From Candidatus Barnesiella excrementavium (lineage in GTDB: Bacteria > Bacteroidota > Bacteroidia > Bacteroidales > Barnesiellaceae), in contig DXDM01000012.1 in assembly GCA_019115485.1 (NCBI GenBank), positions 1-48,230 of the forward strand: a DNA stretch of 48,230 nucleotides, in the 5' to 3' direction. Shown piece after piece: positions 26,157 to 35,035 of the stretch (within the stretch, counting starts at the first letter, position 1; each line of letters starts with the position of its first letter). Under the pieces are notes generated by a model. The model worked only from the letters and a program-made list of their open reading frames with translations, was not told the DNA's origin and ran no database searches. The position numbers were made by a program, and so were the translations under genes.

Positions 26157-26287
26157 CGAGAAAGCGGCCAACCCCAAGCCAAGCTCTCCTGAGATTTTAC
26201 AACATTCGGTCTATCTTCTCTGTCAAAAAACAAGAAGGACAACGAAAAATACCCTCCCCCGACACAGCGATAAAAGATAAGGGACGG

Positions 26288-27799
26288 TTACTGGTAGGTG
26301 GCAATCATCTCGTTGCAGGTGTTGATGATGTTTTGTTGCGTCTGTATGTTGTGCTTGATGTATGCCGAATTGGGGTCTTCAATCAGTTTCACCTGCAAAC
26401 GGGCCAGCTCTTCAATAGCCCGGTTACGGCGGATTTCCCACTCGACCCGACGGGACGGGTCGCTCTGGCTGCTGCCGGTCGAAGCCGGTGCCGCGACGGA
26501 GGGTACAACCACTACACCCGAACCACCGCCGGCACTACTGCCGGCCGAGGCATCGTTCCCGGCCGTAGCCACACCCGGAGTTTCGAGTCCGTTGCCGTCG
26601 AGCCGGTTGCCCTCTTCGTCGAAGATGAAGACCTCGCCGCCGCTCTTGAAACAGAATACCCCAAAACCCGAGCGGGAGGCACTCGAAAAGCTGTTCGAGG
26701 GGAGCAGGAAGATTTCGCGCCCCGTCCTGTCGATATACCCGACCCGACCGTTGCGGGCTACCCGGGCAAAGCCCTGGTCGAACCAGTTCACCCGACTGTA
26801 TATGCAAGGGATTACCTCCTCGCCCTGCTCGTTTACGAAACCATATTTACCCTGTTGGGCCACGGCTACCATTCCTTCCCGGCAGATTTCTATTTTGTTG
26901 TATCGGGCCGGGGTCAGTACGTTCTGCTTGGCATCGACAAAACCATAGAGGCCACCTTCGCTGTAATAGAACAGATTGGAGGTACAGACACCCATCGACT
27001 TGTATCGCGTGGTCGAAACAAACTTGCCCGTCTTGTCGATAAGGCCATAGCTCCCATGGAGGCATACCGGAGCTACATCGCCGTAAAAAAAGTCGGCCGA
27101 TTCGAACTGACAGGGTATCACCTCGCGCCCCGTCGCATCGACATAGCCATAAAGCCCCTCTTCGTTCTGCACACAACCCAAGCCGTTGCAGAACGCCATC
27201 GCATTCCAGTAAATCAGAGGGGTCACCTCGTTGCCGTCGGCATCGATATACCCCTTTCTCCAATTCTGCTCGACCACAGCCAGTCCTTCGCTGAAATCAT
27301 CGGCAGAATTGTAACGGCAGGGAACCACCAGATTCCCCTCGGTATCGATATAGCCATAGTTGAAATCCTCGTCATGCACTCTCGCCCGACCCTCGTAGAA
27401 GCCCCCCTGCGGCTCGAGACCGTCCGGCATCGGGAACTCCTGCATCGCACTGTCGCGACAGACAAAGAGCTTGTTGTCCCCCTCTTTCGGGGAAACCAAC
27501 ACTCCACCGGGCTCTATATATACCGACTCGTAGATGCAGGGTATCACCTCGTGCCCCTCCTCATCGATACAACCGAAGACACCTGTCTCGCGCCCCGATT
27601 CGGTCCTGGTCTTCATCATCACCCGGGCCAGGCCGTTCTCAAAATTGTCGATGAACGAATATTTCAAATGCAGGTTGAGAATATAGGGCGTAATCTCTAT
27701 CTTTTCCTTTTCCTGTTTTTTGCCTCCTCCGCAGGCCGACAGAAGCAGCAAGAAGGCCACCGAGCCCAACAGGCGGGCTCCAATAGTCGTGTGTTTCAT
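26288..27799 (-). CDS. WG-repeat lipoprotein
   Basis: A 503-residue exported lipoprotein with a lipobox LLLLSACGGG (Cys about 23) and about eight WG-type beta repeats. Each has the pattern YGYID-x-x-G-x-x-V-x-P-x-x-Y-x-x-A-x-x-F-x-x-G-L-A-x-V, from residue 70 to 370 (for example YGYIDTEGNLVVPCRY and YGFVNEQGEEVIPCIY). A Gly/Ser/Ala-rich linker follows (about 400-450), then a C-terminal helical pair (RNRAIEELARLQVKLI and NIQTQQNIINTCNEMI). The function is unknown; WG repeats are usually taken as a protein-binding scaffold. ATG 27799 is used because a promoter motif lies at 27823-27830. Confidence 0.87.
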   Translation of the reverse strand: MKHTTIGARLLGSVAFLLLLSACGGGKKQEKEKIEITPYILNLHLKYSFIDNFENGLARVMMKTRTESGRETGVFGCIDEEGHEVIPCIYESVYIEPGGVLVSPKEGDNKLFVCRDSAMQEFPMPDGLEPQGGFYEGRARVHDEDFNYGYIDTEGNLVVPCRYNSADDFSEGLAVVEQNWRKGYIDADGNEVTPLIYWNAMAFCNGLGCVQNEEGLYGYVDATGREVIPCQFESADFFYGDVAPVCLHGSYGLIDKTGKFVSTTRYKSMGVCTSNLFYYSEGGLYGFVDAKQNVLTPARYNKIEICREGMVAVAQQGKYGFVNEQGEEVIPCIYSRVNWFDQGFARVARNGRVGYIDRTGREIFLLPSNSFSSASRSGFGVFCFKSGGEVFIFDEEGNRLDGNGLETPGVATAGNDASAGSSAGGGSGVVVVPSVAAPASTGSSQSDPSRRVEWEIRRNRAIEELARLQVKLIEDPNSAYIKHNIQTQQNIINTCNEMIATYQ

Positions 27800-27822
27800 T
27801 GTCCTCAATTTCTTATGTTCCC

Positions 27823-27830
27823 CAAAAATA
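27823..27830 (-). promoter_or_regulatory. -7 promoter element (TATTTTTG) for the WG-repeat lipoprotein
   Basis: TAnnTTTG on the minus strand, 24 bases before ATG 27799. It excludes the longer start at 27835. Confidence 0.55.
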
Positions 27831-27911
27831 ACCAATTCTTTCCAATGAAAGAAGGGTATCGCCCGACAAATTATCGTCCCGCCCGTTTTTCTGTGCGGCT
27901 CAATACAACAA

Positions 27912-27940
27912 GGGCTGTATCGAACGAATCGACACAGCCC
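27912..27940 (-). terminator. Terminator after the PII-like gene (end of RND pump 1 operon)
   Basis: The stem pairs GGGCTGT with ACAGCCC and extends to 12 pairs with one mismatch (GTCGA/TCGAT) around a short TTCGT loop. On the minus strand it is followed by TTGTTGTATT, a weak T-rich tail. It starts 29 bases beyond the stop of the PII-like gene. Confidence 0.6.
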
Positions 27941-27968
27941 CCGAAGTTATGGTACAGGACAAGAGCCG

Positions 27969-28262
27969 TCAGACAGACTGCTCGATGGTCCAGACAAAGG
28001 CCCGCAGCCCCAACTGAGGTTTGGCCTCGTCCATCTGCTTCAATCGTTTCAGCAAGGGTTCCACCTTGTCGTCGTCGACCATGGTGATGATGGCCGAGCA
28101 CATCGAAGGCCAGGCGTGGCTGCCATAGTGGGGCTCGCCCGTCTTGGAACCCCGTCCGCGCATCTGCTCGAAATAGGAGTATCCCCGGCACGACAACTTG
28201 TCGAGCGTCTCGACAATCTGGGTATAGTGAGCTTGGTCAAAAGTGATAAAAACCGATTTCAT
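27969..28262 (-). CDS. Small PII-like (GlnB-fold) protein linked to RND pump 1
   Basis: A 97-residue cytoplasmic protein with a ferredoxin-like beta-alpha-beta pattern resembling PII signalling proteins: MKSVFITFDQAHYTQIVETL (beta-alpha), a loop, then MCSAIITMVDDDKVEPLLKRL (beta-alpha) and a final strand LRAFVWTIE. The long loop has GRGSKTGEPHYGSHAWP with H45-x3-H49-x-W-P, which could bind a metal or nucleotide. It follows acrB of pump 1 by 80 bases on the same strand. Metal-efflux RND operons elsewhere carry PII-like genes, so a role in pump control is plausible but not shown. Confidence 0.7.
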   Translation of the reverse strand: MKSVFITFDQAHYTQIVETLDKLSCRGYSYFEQMRGRGSKTGEPHYGSHAWPSMCSAIITMVDDDKVEPLLKRLKQMDEAKPQLGLRAFVWTIEQSV

Positions 28263-28342
28263 ACTTGAAAGTTGTTTTTTAGAGTCCGGCCCCCTATTCC
28301 CCTTTTTTGTAGGAAGAGAGATAGGGAACCGAACGTGATATT

Positions 28343-31300
28343 TTACAGAGTGGAATTACTCGATGTCAAGCGCTCGTGGTGTTGCCTGCGGTGGCGTTTC
28401 ACACCCACCGAGGCAAATACGCAATAGAGCACCGGGATAAGAATAAGGGTGAGAATGGTCGACACGGTGAGACCGCCGATTACCGCCGTACCCATGGGGC
28501 GCCACATCTCCGAACCTTGGCCGGTACCCACAGCCATGGGCACCATACCCAAGATGGTGGTGAGGGTAGTCATGATTACCGGACGCAGACGGGAGTGACC
28601 GCCCTTGACCACGGCCTCGCGGATACCCATGCCCCGCTCGCGGTTCAGCGAAATGTAGTCGATAAGCACGATACCGTTCTTCACCACGATACCGATAAGC
28701 ATGATGGCTCCAATCAACGACATCACGTTGAGGGTGTTGCCCGAGAGCCACAGGGCCAGGAAGACGCCCGAGAAGGCGAAGGGCAATGAGAACATGATAA
28801 TGAACGGGTAGGTCAACGATTCGAACTGAGCCGCCATGACGATGAACACGAGTATGATAATGAGGTACATGAGCATGAAGAGGTCGCTGAACGAATCCTG
28901 CTGGTCTTCATACGAACCCGACAGCTGGATAGAGATGCCCGAGGGTATCGACATCTGGTCGATTTTCTTCTGGGCCTCGGCCACCACCTCGCTCATCGCG
29001 GCACCCGACAGAATGGCCGACACGGTGTTGATACGCTCGCGGTCCTTGCGCTCGATGGTAGGCGGCGAGAATCGCTCGACCACGGTACCCAGTTCCTTGA
29101 TACGTACCCCCTTGCCCTGGGCATTGTAGACCATGATGTTTTCAATATCCTCAATCGAGGTACGGTATTCGGGGGCATACATCACCTTGATGTCATACTC
29201 TTCACCCTCTTCGCGGAACTGCGAGGCGGTGGCACCGTTGATGCGGTTGCGCAGATAGGTGGCCGCCGTGGTAAGGTTGAGACCGTTAAGGGCCAGTTTC
29301 TCGCGGTCGAAGTCGACTTGATATTCGGGCTGATAGTCGCCACGACTGATGCGCACCTCACTCACGCCCTTGATTTCGCGGAGCAGGGCTGCCAGTTGGG
29401 AGGCCACGCTGTCCGACTCCTCGAAGGAGTAGCCGTAGATTTCATAGTCGATGGTAGTCTCACCACCCATGGCCGACATACCGCCACCCAGGTTCACCTG
29501 CGATTTCTTGATTTCGGGGTAGCCGGCCAGGTCCTTACGCATGAGGTCGCAAATCTCCGACAGAGTGCGCTTGCGCTTGTCGGGATCGCTCAGACTGATG
29601 TTGTAGGTAATGATGTGCGAACCGTTGTCGGACATCGACGCATAGACGTTATCGGTACTGGCCTGGCCTACGGTAAAGTTGCACACCTCGATTTCGGGGT
29701 ACTGCTCCATCCATTGATGATAGAGACGCATGGCCACATCTTTCGAAATCTCTGTGCGGGTACCGATAGGCATCTCGACGGTCACCCCGATACGGGCATT
29801 ATCCTGGGTGGGCATGAACTCCGACCCCACGAAACGCACCAGGAAGAGGCTGAGCACGAAGAACGACATACAACCCACAATGACAATGGTGCGGTGACCT
29901 ACGGCCCAACGCAACAACCGGGCATAGCCGTTGTCGAACGCATCGAGCCCCTTCTCGATAGGACCGTATAGCAGTTTGAACGTGCGGGATTGCTTGGGTT
30001 GCAACTTCAACAGGCGCGAGCAGAGCATGGGGGTAAGCGAGAGGGCACACACGATGGAGATGACCATGATGATGGTGACCATCCAGCCCAACTGCTTGAA
30101 GAGCACACCTGTCATACCGGTTACCAGCGTGAGGGGGAAGAACACGGCGATAAGCGTGAGCGTAGAGGCAACGACCGAGAGGCCCACCTCGTTGGTTCCG
30201 TGCACGGCCGCCTGCCGGGGCTCACTACCCCGCTCGATGTGATTGGTCACATTCTCGAGCACCACAATGGCATCGTCGACCACCATACCGATGGCAATGG
30301 AGAGCGACGAGAGCGAAATGATGTTGAGCGAGTTGCCGGTGGCCGCCAGATAGATGAACGAAGCTACCAGCGAGATGGGTATCGTGATAACGATAATCAT
30401 CGTGGCCCGCCAGCGTCCCAGGAAGAGGAACACCACAATCGAAACGAATATCAGGGCCAGTACCACGGTCTCGAACAGGGTGTCGATGGTGTTGCGGATA
30501 TTGTCGGAGGTATCGATAATCACACCCAGTTTCACGTCGCTGGGCAGGTTCTTCTGCAAGCGAGGCAAGGCCTTCATCACCTCGTTGGAGATTTCGACCG
30601 AGTTGGCACCCGACTGTTTCTGAATCACAATCATGGCACCCTGCACGCCGTTGTTGTAGGTCTCCTGGGCACGCTCCTCGACCGAGTCGTGCACCACGGC
30701 CACATCGTGCAGATAGATGCTTTTTCCGCCGAAAGTACCTACCACGATATCGTTCATCTGCGAAGCATCGCTGAACTCGCCCTGCACCCGCAGCGAATAG
30801 GTTTCGGAACCCACGTCGAACGTACCACCCGGCACGTTGCGGTTCTCGGCTCCGATGACCGAGGCGATAGTCTCAATCGTGAGGTTGTAGGCTTCGAGCT
30901 TCACAGGGTCGACATAGATCTGAATCTCCCGCTCAGGCGCACCACTGATCGACACCGAACCTACCCCGCTGATGCGGGCCAACGGGCTGGCCACGTTGTC
31001 GTCGAGAATCTTGTACAGGGCCGGCATACTCTCCTGGGCCTGTACCGAGAGAATAACGATAGGAATCATGTCGGAGCTGAACTTGAAGATGATGGGGTTC
31101 TCCGCATCGTCGGGGAGTTCGGTCGTGACCATATCGAGCTTGTCGCGCACGTCGTTGGTAAGTACGTCGATATCCTCGCCATACTCAAATTCGAGGGTGA
31201 TGAGCGACATGTTCTCCTTTGAATCCGAGGTGATGTGCTTCAAGTCGCTCACGGCGTTAAGGGCATTTTCCAGCGGCCGGGTCACGTTGTTCTCGACATC

Positions 31301-31471
31301 GGCGGCACTGGCCCCGGGATAGGCGGTCATCACCATAATCATGTTGGTCTCGATGTCGGGATAGAGGTCGATAGGCAGTTTGGTATAGGAAAAGATACCC
31401 AGAATGGCCACGGCCACGAAACAGAGCGAGGTCATGATAGGTTTCTTTACCGAACCTTCGTATAGACTCAT
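28343..31471 (-). CDS. RND efflux pump inner-membrane transporter (pump 1, AcrB/HAE1-like)
   Basis: Proton-driven trimeric exporter of drugs or other amphiphiles in a tripartite complex. The protein has 1042 residues, normal for AcrB-type pumps. The first helix (12-30) is followed by a periplasmic porter domain with the family motif GASAADVENNVTRPLE. TM4 carries the proton-relay pair D399-D400 in GMVVDDAIVVLEN. A second porter half and TM7-12 follow, with LAFS-like motifs such as FSLPFAFSGVFLALW. The family branch resembles the shorter Bacteroidota and spirochaete pumps rather than E. coli AcrB. It is the third gene of tetR-tolC-acrA-acrB, 52 bases after acrA. The substrate is unknown. Confidence 0.93.
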   Translation of the reverse strand: MSLYEGSVKKPIMTSLCFVAVAILGIFSYTKLPIDLYPDIETNMIMVMTAYPGASAADVENNVTRPLENALNAVSDLKHITSDSKENMSLITLEFEYGEDIDVLTNDVRDKLDMVTTELPDDAENPIIFKFSSDMIPIVILSVQAQESMPALYKILDDNVASPLARISGVGSVSISGAPEREIQIYVDPVKLEAYNLTIETIASVIGAENRNVPGGTFDVGSETYSLRVQGEFSDASQMNDIVVGTFGGKSIYLHDVAVVHDSVEERAQETYNNGVQGAMIVIQKQSGANSVEISNEVMKALPRLQKNLPSDVKLGVIIDTSDNIRNTIDTLFETVVLALIFVSIVVFLFLGRWRATMIIVITIPISLVASFIYLAATGNSLNIISLSSLSIAIGMVVDDAIVVLENVTNHIERGSEPRQAAVHGTNEVGLSVVASTLTLIAVFFPLTLVTGMTGVLFKQLGWMVTIIMVISIVCALSLTPMLCSRLLKLQPKQSRTFKLLYGPIEKGLDAFDNGYARLLRWAVGHRTIVIVGCMSFFVLSLFLVRFVGSEFMPTQDNARIGVTVEMPIGTRTEISKDVAMRLYHQWMEQYPEIEVCNFTVGQASTDNVYASMSDNGSHIITYNISLSDPDKRKRTLSEICDLMRKDLAGYPEIKKSQVNLGGGMSAMGGETTIDYEIYGYSFEESDSVASQLAALLREIKGVSEVRISRGDYQPEYQVDFDREKLALNGLNLTTAATYLRNRINGATASQFREEGEEYDIKVMYAPEYRTSIEDIENIMVYNAQGKGVRIKELGTVVERFSPPTIERKDRERINTVSAILSGAAMSEVVAEAQKKIDQMSIPSGISIQLSGSYEDQQDSFSDLFMLMYLIIILVFIVMAAQFESLTYPFIIMFSLPFAFSGVFLALWLSGNTLNVMSLIGAIMLIGIVVKNGIVLIDYISLNRERGMGIREAVVKGGHSRLRPVIMTTLTTILGMVPMAVGTGQGSEMWRPMGTAVIGGLTVSTILTLILIPVLYCVFASVGVKRHRRQHHERLTSSNSTL

Positions 31472-31523
31472 AAATTTTTTTCTTTAAGGGTGAATGGTTT
31501 TAGTGAAACTGGAAGGCCGACGG

Positions 31524-32540
31524 TTACTCTACGACTTTGACCTCGGCACCGTCTTTCAGGCGGGACTGACCGGCAACGACCACCTCCGAGCCGTTCTCGA
31601 CACCCGAAAGGAGTTCATAGCTCGTGTCCATGTGGCGCCCAAGCTGCACTTGATTGAACGATACCTTCCCGTCTTTATAGACATAGACAAAGCGGTCGCC
31701 CGAACCCGAACGCTTGACAACGGCCTGGTCGGGAACCACCACACGGTTCACGCTGCCGAAGTCGATGTTGACCCGGGCAAACATTCCCGGCCGAATGCGG
31801 TTGTCGGCATTGGGGATATTGATTTCGGTCACGAAGGTACGGGTGGCCGGGTCGATGGTGGGGTGAATGAGCGATACCTTACCCTTGAAGACCTCGTCGC
31901 CGTAGACCTCGACATTGACGTCGACCGGCATACCCAGCTTCACTTTGGTGAAATCGCTCTCCGACACGTTGACCTGCACCTTGACCGGCTGTATCTGCAT
32001 CACGGTGAGAATGGCTCCCGTAGCCAGGTCGCCGTTATCGTAGTTGCGGGCAGTCACCACGCCGTTGGTGGGGCTCACCAACACGGTATTCTCGTCGAGA
32101 TTCTCATAGGAGGTTTTGGCCGTTTCGTACTGCGTGCGCATCTGGTCGACCTGTTGTTGCGAGGCACCACCTACGGCAAACAGCTCCTGTACCCGCTTAT
32201 ATTCCAGTTCGAGGTTGTCGAGTTGGAGTTTCTGCTGTGCCAGATTGGCCCGATCGAGGTCGACCAGCTTCTGCCCGGCCTTGACGTGGTCGCCCACCTC
32301 GACATAAATCTTCTTGATGCGGTTGGGAAGCGACGAACTGATGAGATTGCGTTTATAGGGTTCAATCGTGGCCGTGTAGGAGACGACTTGAGGGACGGCC
32401 TGCTCGGTGACCCGGGCTACCTTGACGAGTTGAACCGTTTCCTCCTCGGTCTGTTCGGTCGACTCTTTCGCCCCCGAACAGGCCACAAACAGCAGGGCCG
32501 CACATGCAGCCGCCATGCCAATCAAAAGTTCTTTTTTCAT
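31524..32540 (-). CDS. RND pump 1 membrane fusion protein (AcrA-like lipoprotein)
   Basis: Periplasmic adaptor that links the RND transporter to the TolC channel. The 338-residue protein has a lipobox (ALLFVACSG, Cys about 21). The barrel-sandwich (lipoyl-like) half motif GDHVKAGQKLVDLD near residue 83 precedes the hairpin helices (LAQQKLQLDNLELEYKRVQ). The second lipoyl half (TVLVSPTNGVVTARNYDNGD) and the beta-barrel and membrane-proximal domains follow (GKVSLIHPTIDPATRTF). The helical hairpin is short, consistent with Bacteroidota adaptors. It sits 32 bases after tolC and 52 before acrB. Confidence 0.92.
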   Translation of the reverse strand: MKKELLIGMAAACAALLFVACSGAKESTEQTEEETVQLVKVARVTEQAVPQVVSYTATIEPYKRNLISSSLPNRIKKIYVEVGDHVKAGQKLVDLDRANLAQQKLQLDNLELEYKRVQELFAVGGASQQQVDQMRTQYETAKTSYENLDENTVLVSPTNGVVTARNYDNGDLATGAILTVMQIQPVKVQVNVSESDFTKVKLGMPVDVNVEVYGDEVFKGKVSLIHPTIDPATRTFVTEINIPNADNRIRPGMFARVNIDFGSVNRVVVPDQAVVKRSGSGDRFVYVYKDGKVSFNQVQLGRHMDTSYELLSGVENGSEVVVAGQSRLKDGAEVKVVE

Positions 32541-32572
32541 ATAGTCGTTTTCTTATATTATTCGGTGTGCGT

Positions 32573-34054
32573 TTATTTAGAGTCCTGGGCGGGCAGCCGG
32601 TACTGTTCCAGATTGGTGTTCCCCAGCAGTAACTGCAAATCGGACTTGGCCGCCAGAAAATCGTAGATGGCCTGATTGTATGAGAGGCGCGAATTGGTGA
32701 GAGCCAAATCGGCGTCGTTGAGCTCGATGAAGGTGGCCGACCCTATCTCGAAACTCTTCTGCATGATGGCATATGCCTTCTCGGCCTGCCGCACCCCCTC
32801 TTTGTTGGAGGCTATCTGCTTGACCGACTTCTGTATGTTGTCCATCGACATCTGCACCTGCATCGAGAGGGTATTTTTAAGATTGTCGCGCTGCAAGCCC
32901 AGTTGCAACACGTTCGACTTGGCTTGCTTGATGCGGAAGTGACGTGCCCCGCCCTGGAAGATGGGAAGAGACAACGAGAGCCCTACCGTAGAATAGGGAC
33001 TCCAACGAAAGTCATCGAACACACCGCCGTAGCTCATCGAAATCCAGTTGTAGTTGGCCGTGGCCGACAAGGTGGGAAACCAGGCCATGCGTTGCACGTC
33101 GACCGCCTTTTTCAGATAAGCCGTCTGCAAGTCCAACTGGCGCAAGTCGGTATTCTGTTCGAGCGAGGTATCGATATTGAGCGTCTCCTCATACATCGAA
33201 GCCTCATAGTCTTCGAGGCGGTCGGTAAGGGCAATCTCTACCGTCATATCGATACCCATCAACACTTTCAGTTGCAGTTTGCTCAACTTCACACTGTTCT
33301 CGGTTTGCAAAAGCGTGGGTTCCAGATTGCGCACCTGCACCTCGGCCCGCAATACATCGTACTCCGAGGCGGTTCCCTGCTCGAACTTGTGCTTGTAGTC
33401 CTGGGCATTGAGCACAGCATTGTCGTAGCTCATCTTGATTACCTCGTAGGAGTTCTGGGCCAGCAGCAGACTGTAATAAGCCTTCTCGACCTGATTAACC
33501 AGACTGAGACGCGAAGAGCGGGCAGCCTCGACGGCCTGCTCGATGTCGGCACTCGACATCTGTACACTTTTCCACAACTGGGGAGCGATGAGAGGCAACG
33601 AGGCACTTAACCCTATTGAATAGGTGTTGTCGGTTCCCACCTTCATGCCGGTTTCGCCCGACGAAGAGGTACCTCCTCCCAACTGCGGCAACTGAAACTC
33701 AGGGTGCAGTTGTCCTATCGTGTTGTATATGGGAGCAAACATGGCACTCATGTCGAAAGCCTCGGAATCCATATACATCGTCTGCTTCTCGATGGTTCGG
33801 CTATACGAGGCCGACCCGTCAATGCGGGGGAAAAGGCCGGCGATGGTCTCCTTCTTGGAGTAATCTTTCTTGTCGATTTCCATATCGGCAACCTTGACCG
33901 TGGGATTTTCGTTAAGGGCAATACCGATAGCGGTCTTCAAATCGAGCGTCAACGTCTGGTCCGGCTGCGGGGTCTGGGCCTGCAAAAAGCCTGGCACAAG
34001 CGACAAGAGCCACAGGGCAGCGACTCGGGACACGAGTTTGCTTCTATTCATCAT
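32573..34054 (-). CDS. RND pump 1 outer-membrane channel (TolC-like)
   Basis: Outer-membrane efflux protein of 493 residues with a signal peptide (VAALWLLSLVPGFLQAQ). Two OEP repeats follow: the first at about 33-260 (LKTAIGIALNENPTVKVADMEI) and the second at about 290-480 (LDLQTAYLKKAVDVQRMAWFPTLSATANY). These should form the trimeric alpha/beta barrel tunnel. Met2 (34051) is an alternative start. It is the first transport gene after tetR; the 74-base gap contains no TAnnTTTG promoter, so tetR is probably co-transcribed and the regulator is made with its pump. Confidence 0.92.
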   Translation of the reverse strand: MMNRSKLVSRVAALWLLSLVPGFLQAQTPQPDQTLTLDLKTAIGIALNENPTVKVADMEIDKKDYSKKETIAGLFPRIDGSASYSRTIEKQTMYMDSEAFDMSAMFAPIYNTIGQLHPEFQLPQLGGGTSSSGETGMKVGTDNTYSIGLSASLPLIAPQLWKSVQMSSADIEQAVEAARSSRLSLVNQVEKAYYSLLLAQNSYEVIKMSYDNAVLNAQDYKHKFEQGTASEYDVLRAEVQVRNLEPTLLQTENSVKLSKLQLKVLMGIDMTVEIALTDRLEDYEASMYEETLNIDTSLEQNTDLRQLDLQTAYLKKAVDVQRMAWFPTLSATANYNWISMSYGGVFDDFRWSPYSTVGLSLSLPIFQGGARHFRIKQAKSNVLQLGLQRDNLKNTLSMQVQMSMDNIQKSVKQIASNKEGVRQAEKAYAIMQKSFEIGSATFIELNDADLALTNSRLSYNQAIYDFLAAKSDLQLLLGNTNLEQYRLPAQDSK

Positions 34055-34128
34055 CTTTTCGATTATTAAGGTTCTTTACTTACTCTACGTATATGCTACT
34101 ACAATGTATTTATTACTATTTTAACAGG

Positions 34129-34746
34129 CTATTTGTTTTCATACCGGGCAAAAAATTCGTCGGTATACCGAACCCCTTCGGGGGTAGCGATACCTCGAAT
34201 GAAGCTCTTGAATATGGTTTCGAATATTTCGGTAAAAGTGTATTTCGACTTAAACACCTGGTCGGCATTTTTCAACAGCTCAAATTGCAGGGAGAGCAAC
34301 GTGGAGACAATCTCCAAATTGATGTCGCCGCGTATCATACCCTCGCCTATCCCCTGCCGCAACAACTCGACTATGGCCCGCTTGTGTACCTCCTTCTCCC
34401 GCTCATAGCGCTCATAGACCTTGGGGTAGTAGCGCTCCATGTCGATAAAGTAGGCCGGGCTGGCATTGCGCATGAACCGAAGTATATCCTCATGCACTTT
34501 CAACAACAGCTCGATGACATTCTGCCGTTGGGTATAGTAGGCCTTCAACCGGACGTTGCGCTCCTCCTCGGCCTTTTCAAGACAGGCCAGCAGCAACTCG
34601 TTCTTCTCCTTGAAATTCTCATACAAGGTACGTTTCGACATGCCCAACCGAGTGGCAATCATGTCCATCGTGACAGCCTTGATGCCATAGTGCAGGAACA
34701 TGGGTGTAGCCTGTTCGATGATGCGCAGTTGTAATTCGGTGTACAT
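34129..34746 (-). CDS. TetR-family transcriptional regulator of RND pump 1
   Basis: A 205-residue repressor-type protein. The N-terminal HTH covers residues 8-50 (IIEQATPMFLHYGIKAVTMDMIATRLGMSKRTLYENF, in pieces), and the rest is a helical ligand-binding dimer domain (SPAYFIDMERYYPKVYERYE). ATG 34746 is chosen because the promoter at 34768-34775 lies upstream of it and overlaps nothing coding; ATG 34788 would lie upstream of the promoter. An inverted repeat at 34777-34806 beside that promoter is a good operator candidate, implying self-repression of the whole tetR-tolC-acrA-acrB operon. Confidence 0.9.
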   Translation of the reverse strand: MYTELQLRIIEQATPMFLHYGIKAVTMDMIATRLGMSKRTLYENFKEKNELLLACLEKAEEERNVRLKAYYTQRQNVIELLLKVHEDILRFMRNASPAYFIDMERYYPKVYERYEREKEVHKRAIVELLRQGIGEGMIRGDINLEIVSTLLSLQFELLKNADQVFKSKYTFTEIFETIFKSFIRGIATPEGVRYTDEFFARYENK

Positions 34747-34767
34747 ATTTCCCAACTTAAAGCGGGA

Positions 34768-34775
34768 CAAATGTA
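34768..34775 (-). promoter_or_regulatory. -7 promoter element (TACATTTG) for tetR and pump 1
   Basis: TAnnTTTG on the minus strand, 22 bases before the tetR start. Confidence 0.65.
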
Positions 34776-34776
34776 T

Positions 34777-34806
34777 GGAAAACTTCAAAAACTCGAAAAG
34801 TTTTCC
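34777..34806. promoter_or_regulatory. Candidate TetR operator: 9-base inverted repeat at the tetR promoter
   Basis: GGAAAACTT (34777-34785) and AAGTTTTCC (34798-34806) are exact reverse complements separated by 12 bases. The repeat directly abuts the -7 element and covers the -33 region, where repressor binding would block RNA polymerase. It is not preceded by a transcribed gene end, so a terminator role is unlikely. Confidence 0.6.
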
Positions 34807-34877
34807 GAGACATATTCTCCGACTACACTGTTAATAATCATAAACAAAAGAGCGTGACTGCAAGATAAAAAACGATA

Positions 34878-34892
34878 GCATCTTGAAGATGC
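34878..34892. repeat. Short palindrome upstream of tetR
   Basis: GCATCTT-G-AAGATGC forms a 7-base inverted repeat around one base in the gene-free stretch 34807-34976. The function is unknown. Confidence 0.4.
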
Positions 34893-34976
34893 ACATGCCA
34901 TCTCTCTCACCGTCGTCCTCTCCCCCCATTCACCGGCCTCGTGCTACCGCTCCCTACCCCACAGATTCAAAAAAAA

Positions 34977-35004
34977 GAGACCCGGTTCGTGAGAACCGGA
35001 TCTC
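34977..35004 (-). terminator. Intrinsic terminator of the pump 2 / LpxA-like operon
   Basis: The stem GAGATCCGGTTC / GAACCGGGTCTC (one mismatch) with a four-base loop is followed on the minus strand by a run of eight T (34969-34976). It begins 32 bases after the LpxA-like stop. Confidence 0.88.
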
Positions 35005-35035
35005 TATATTTCCAATTATGCTAATACACGGTTTC

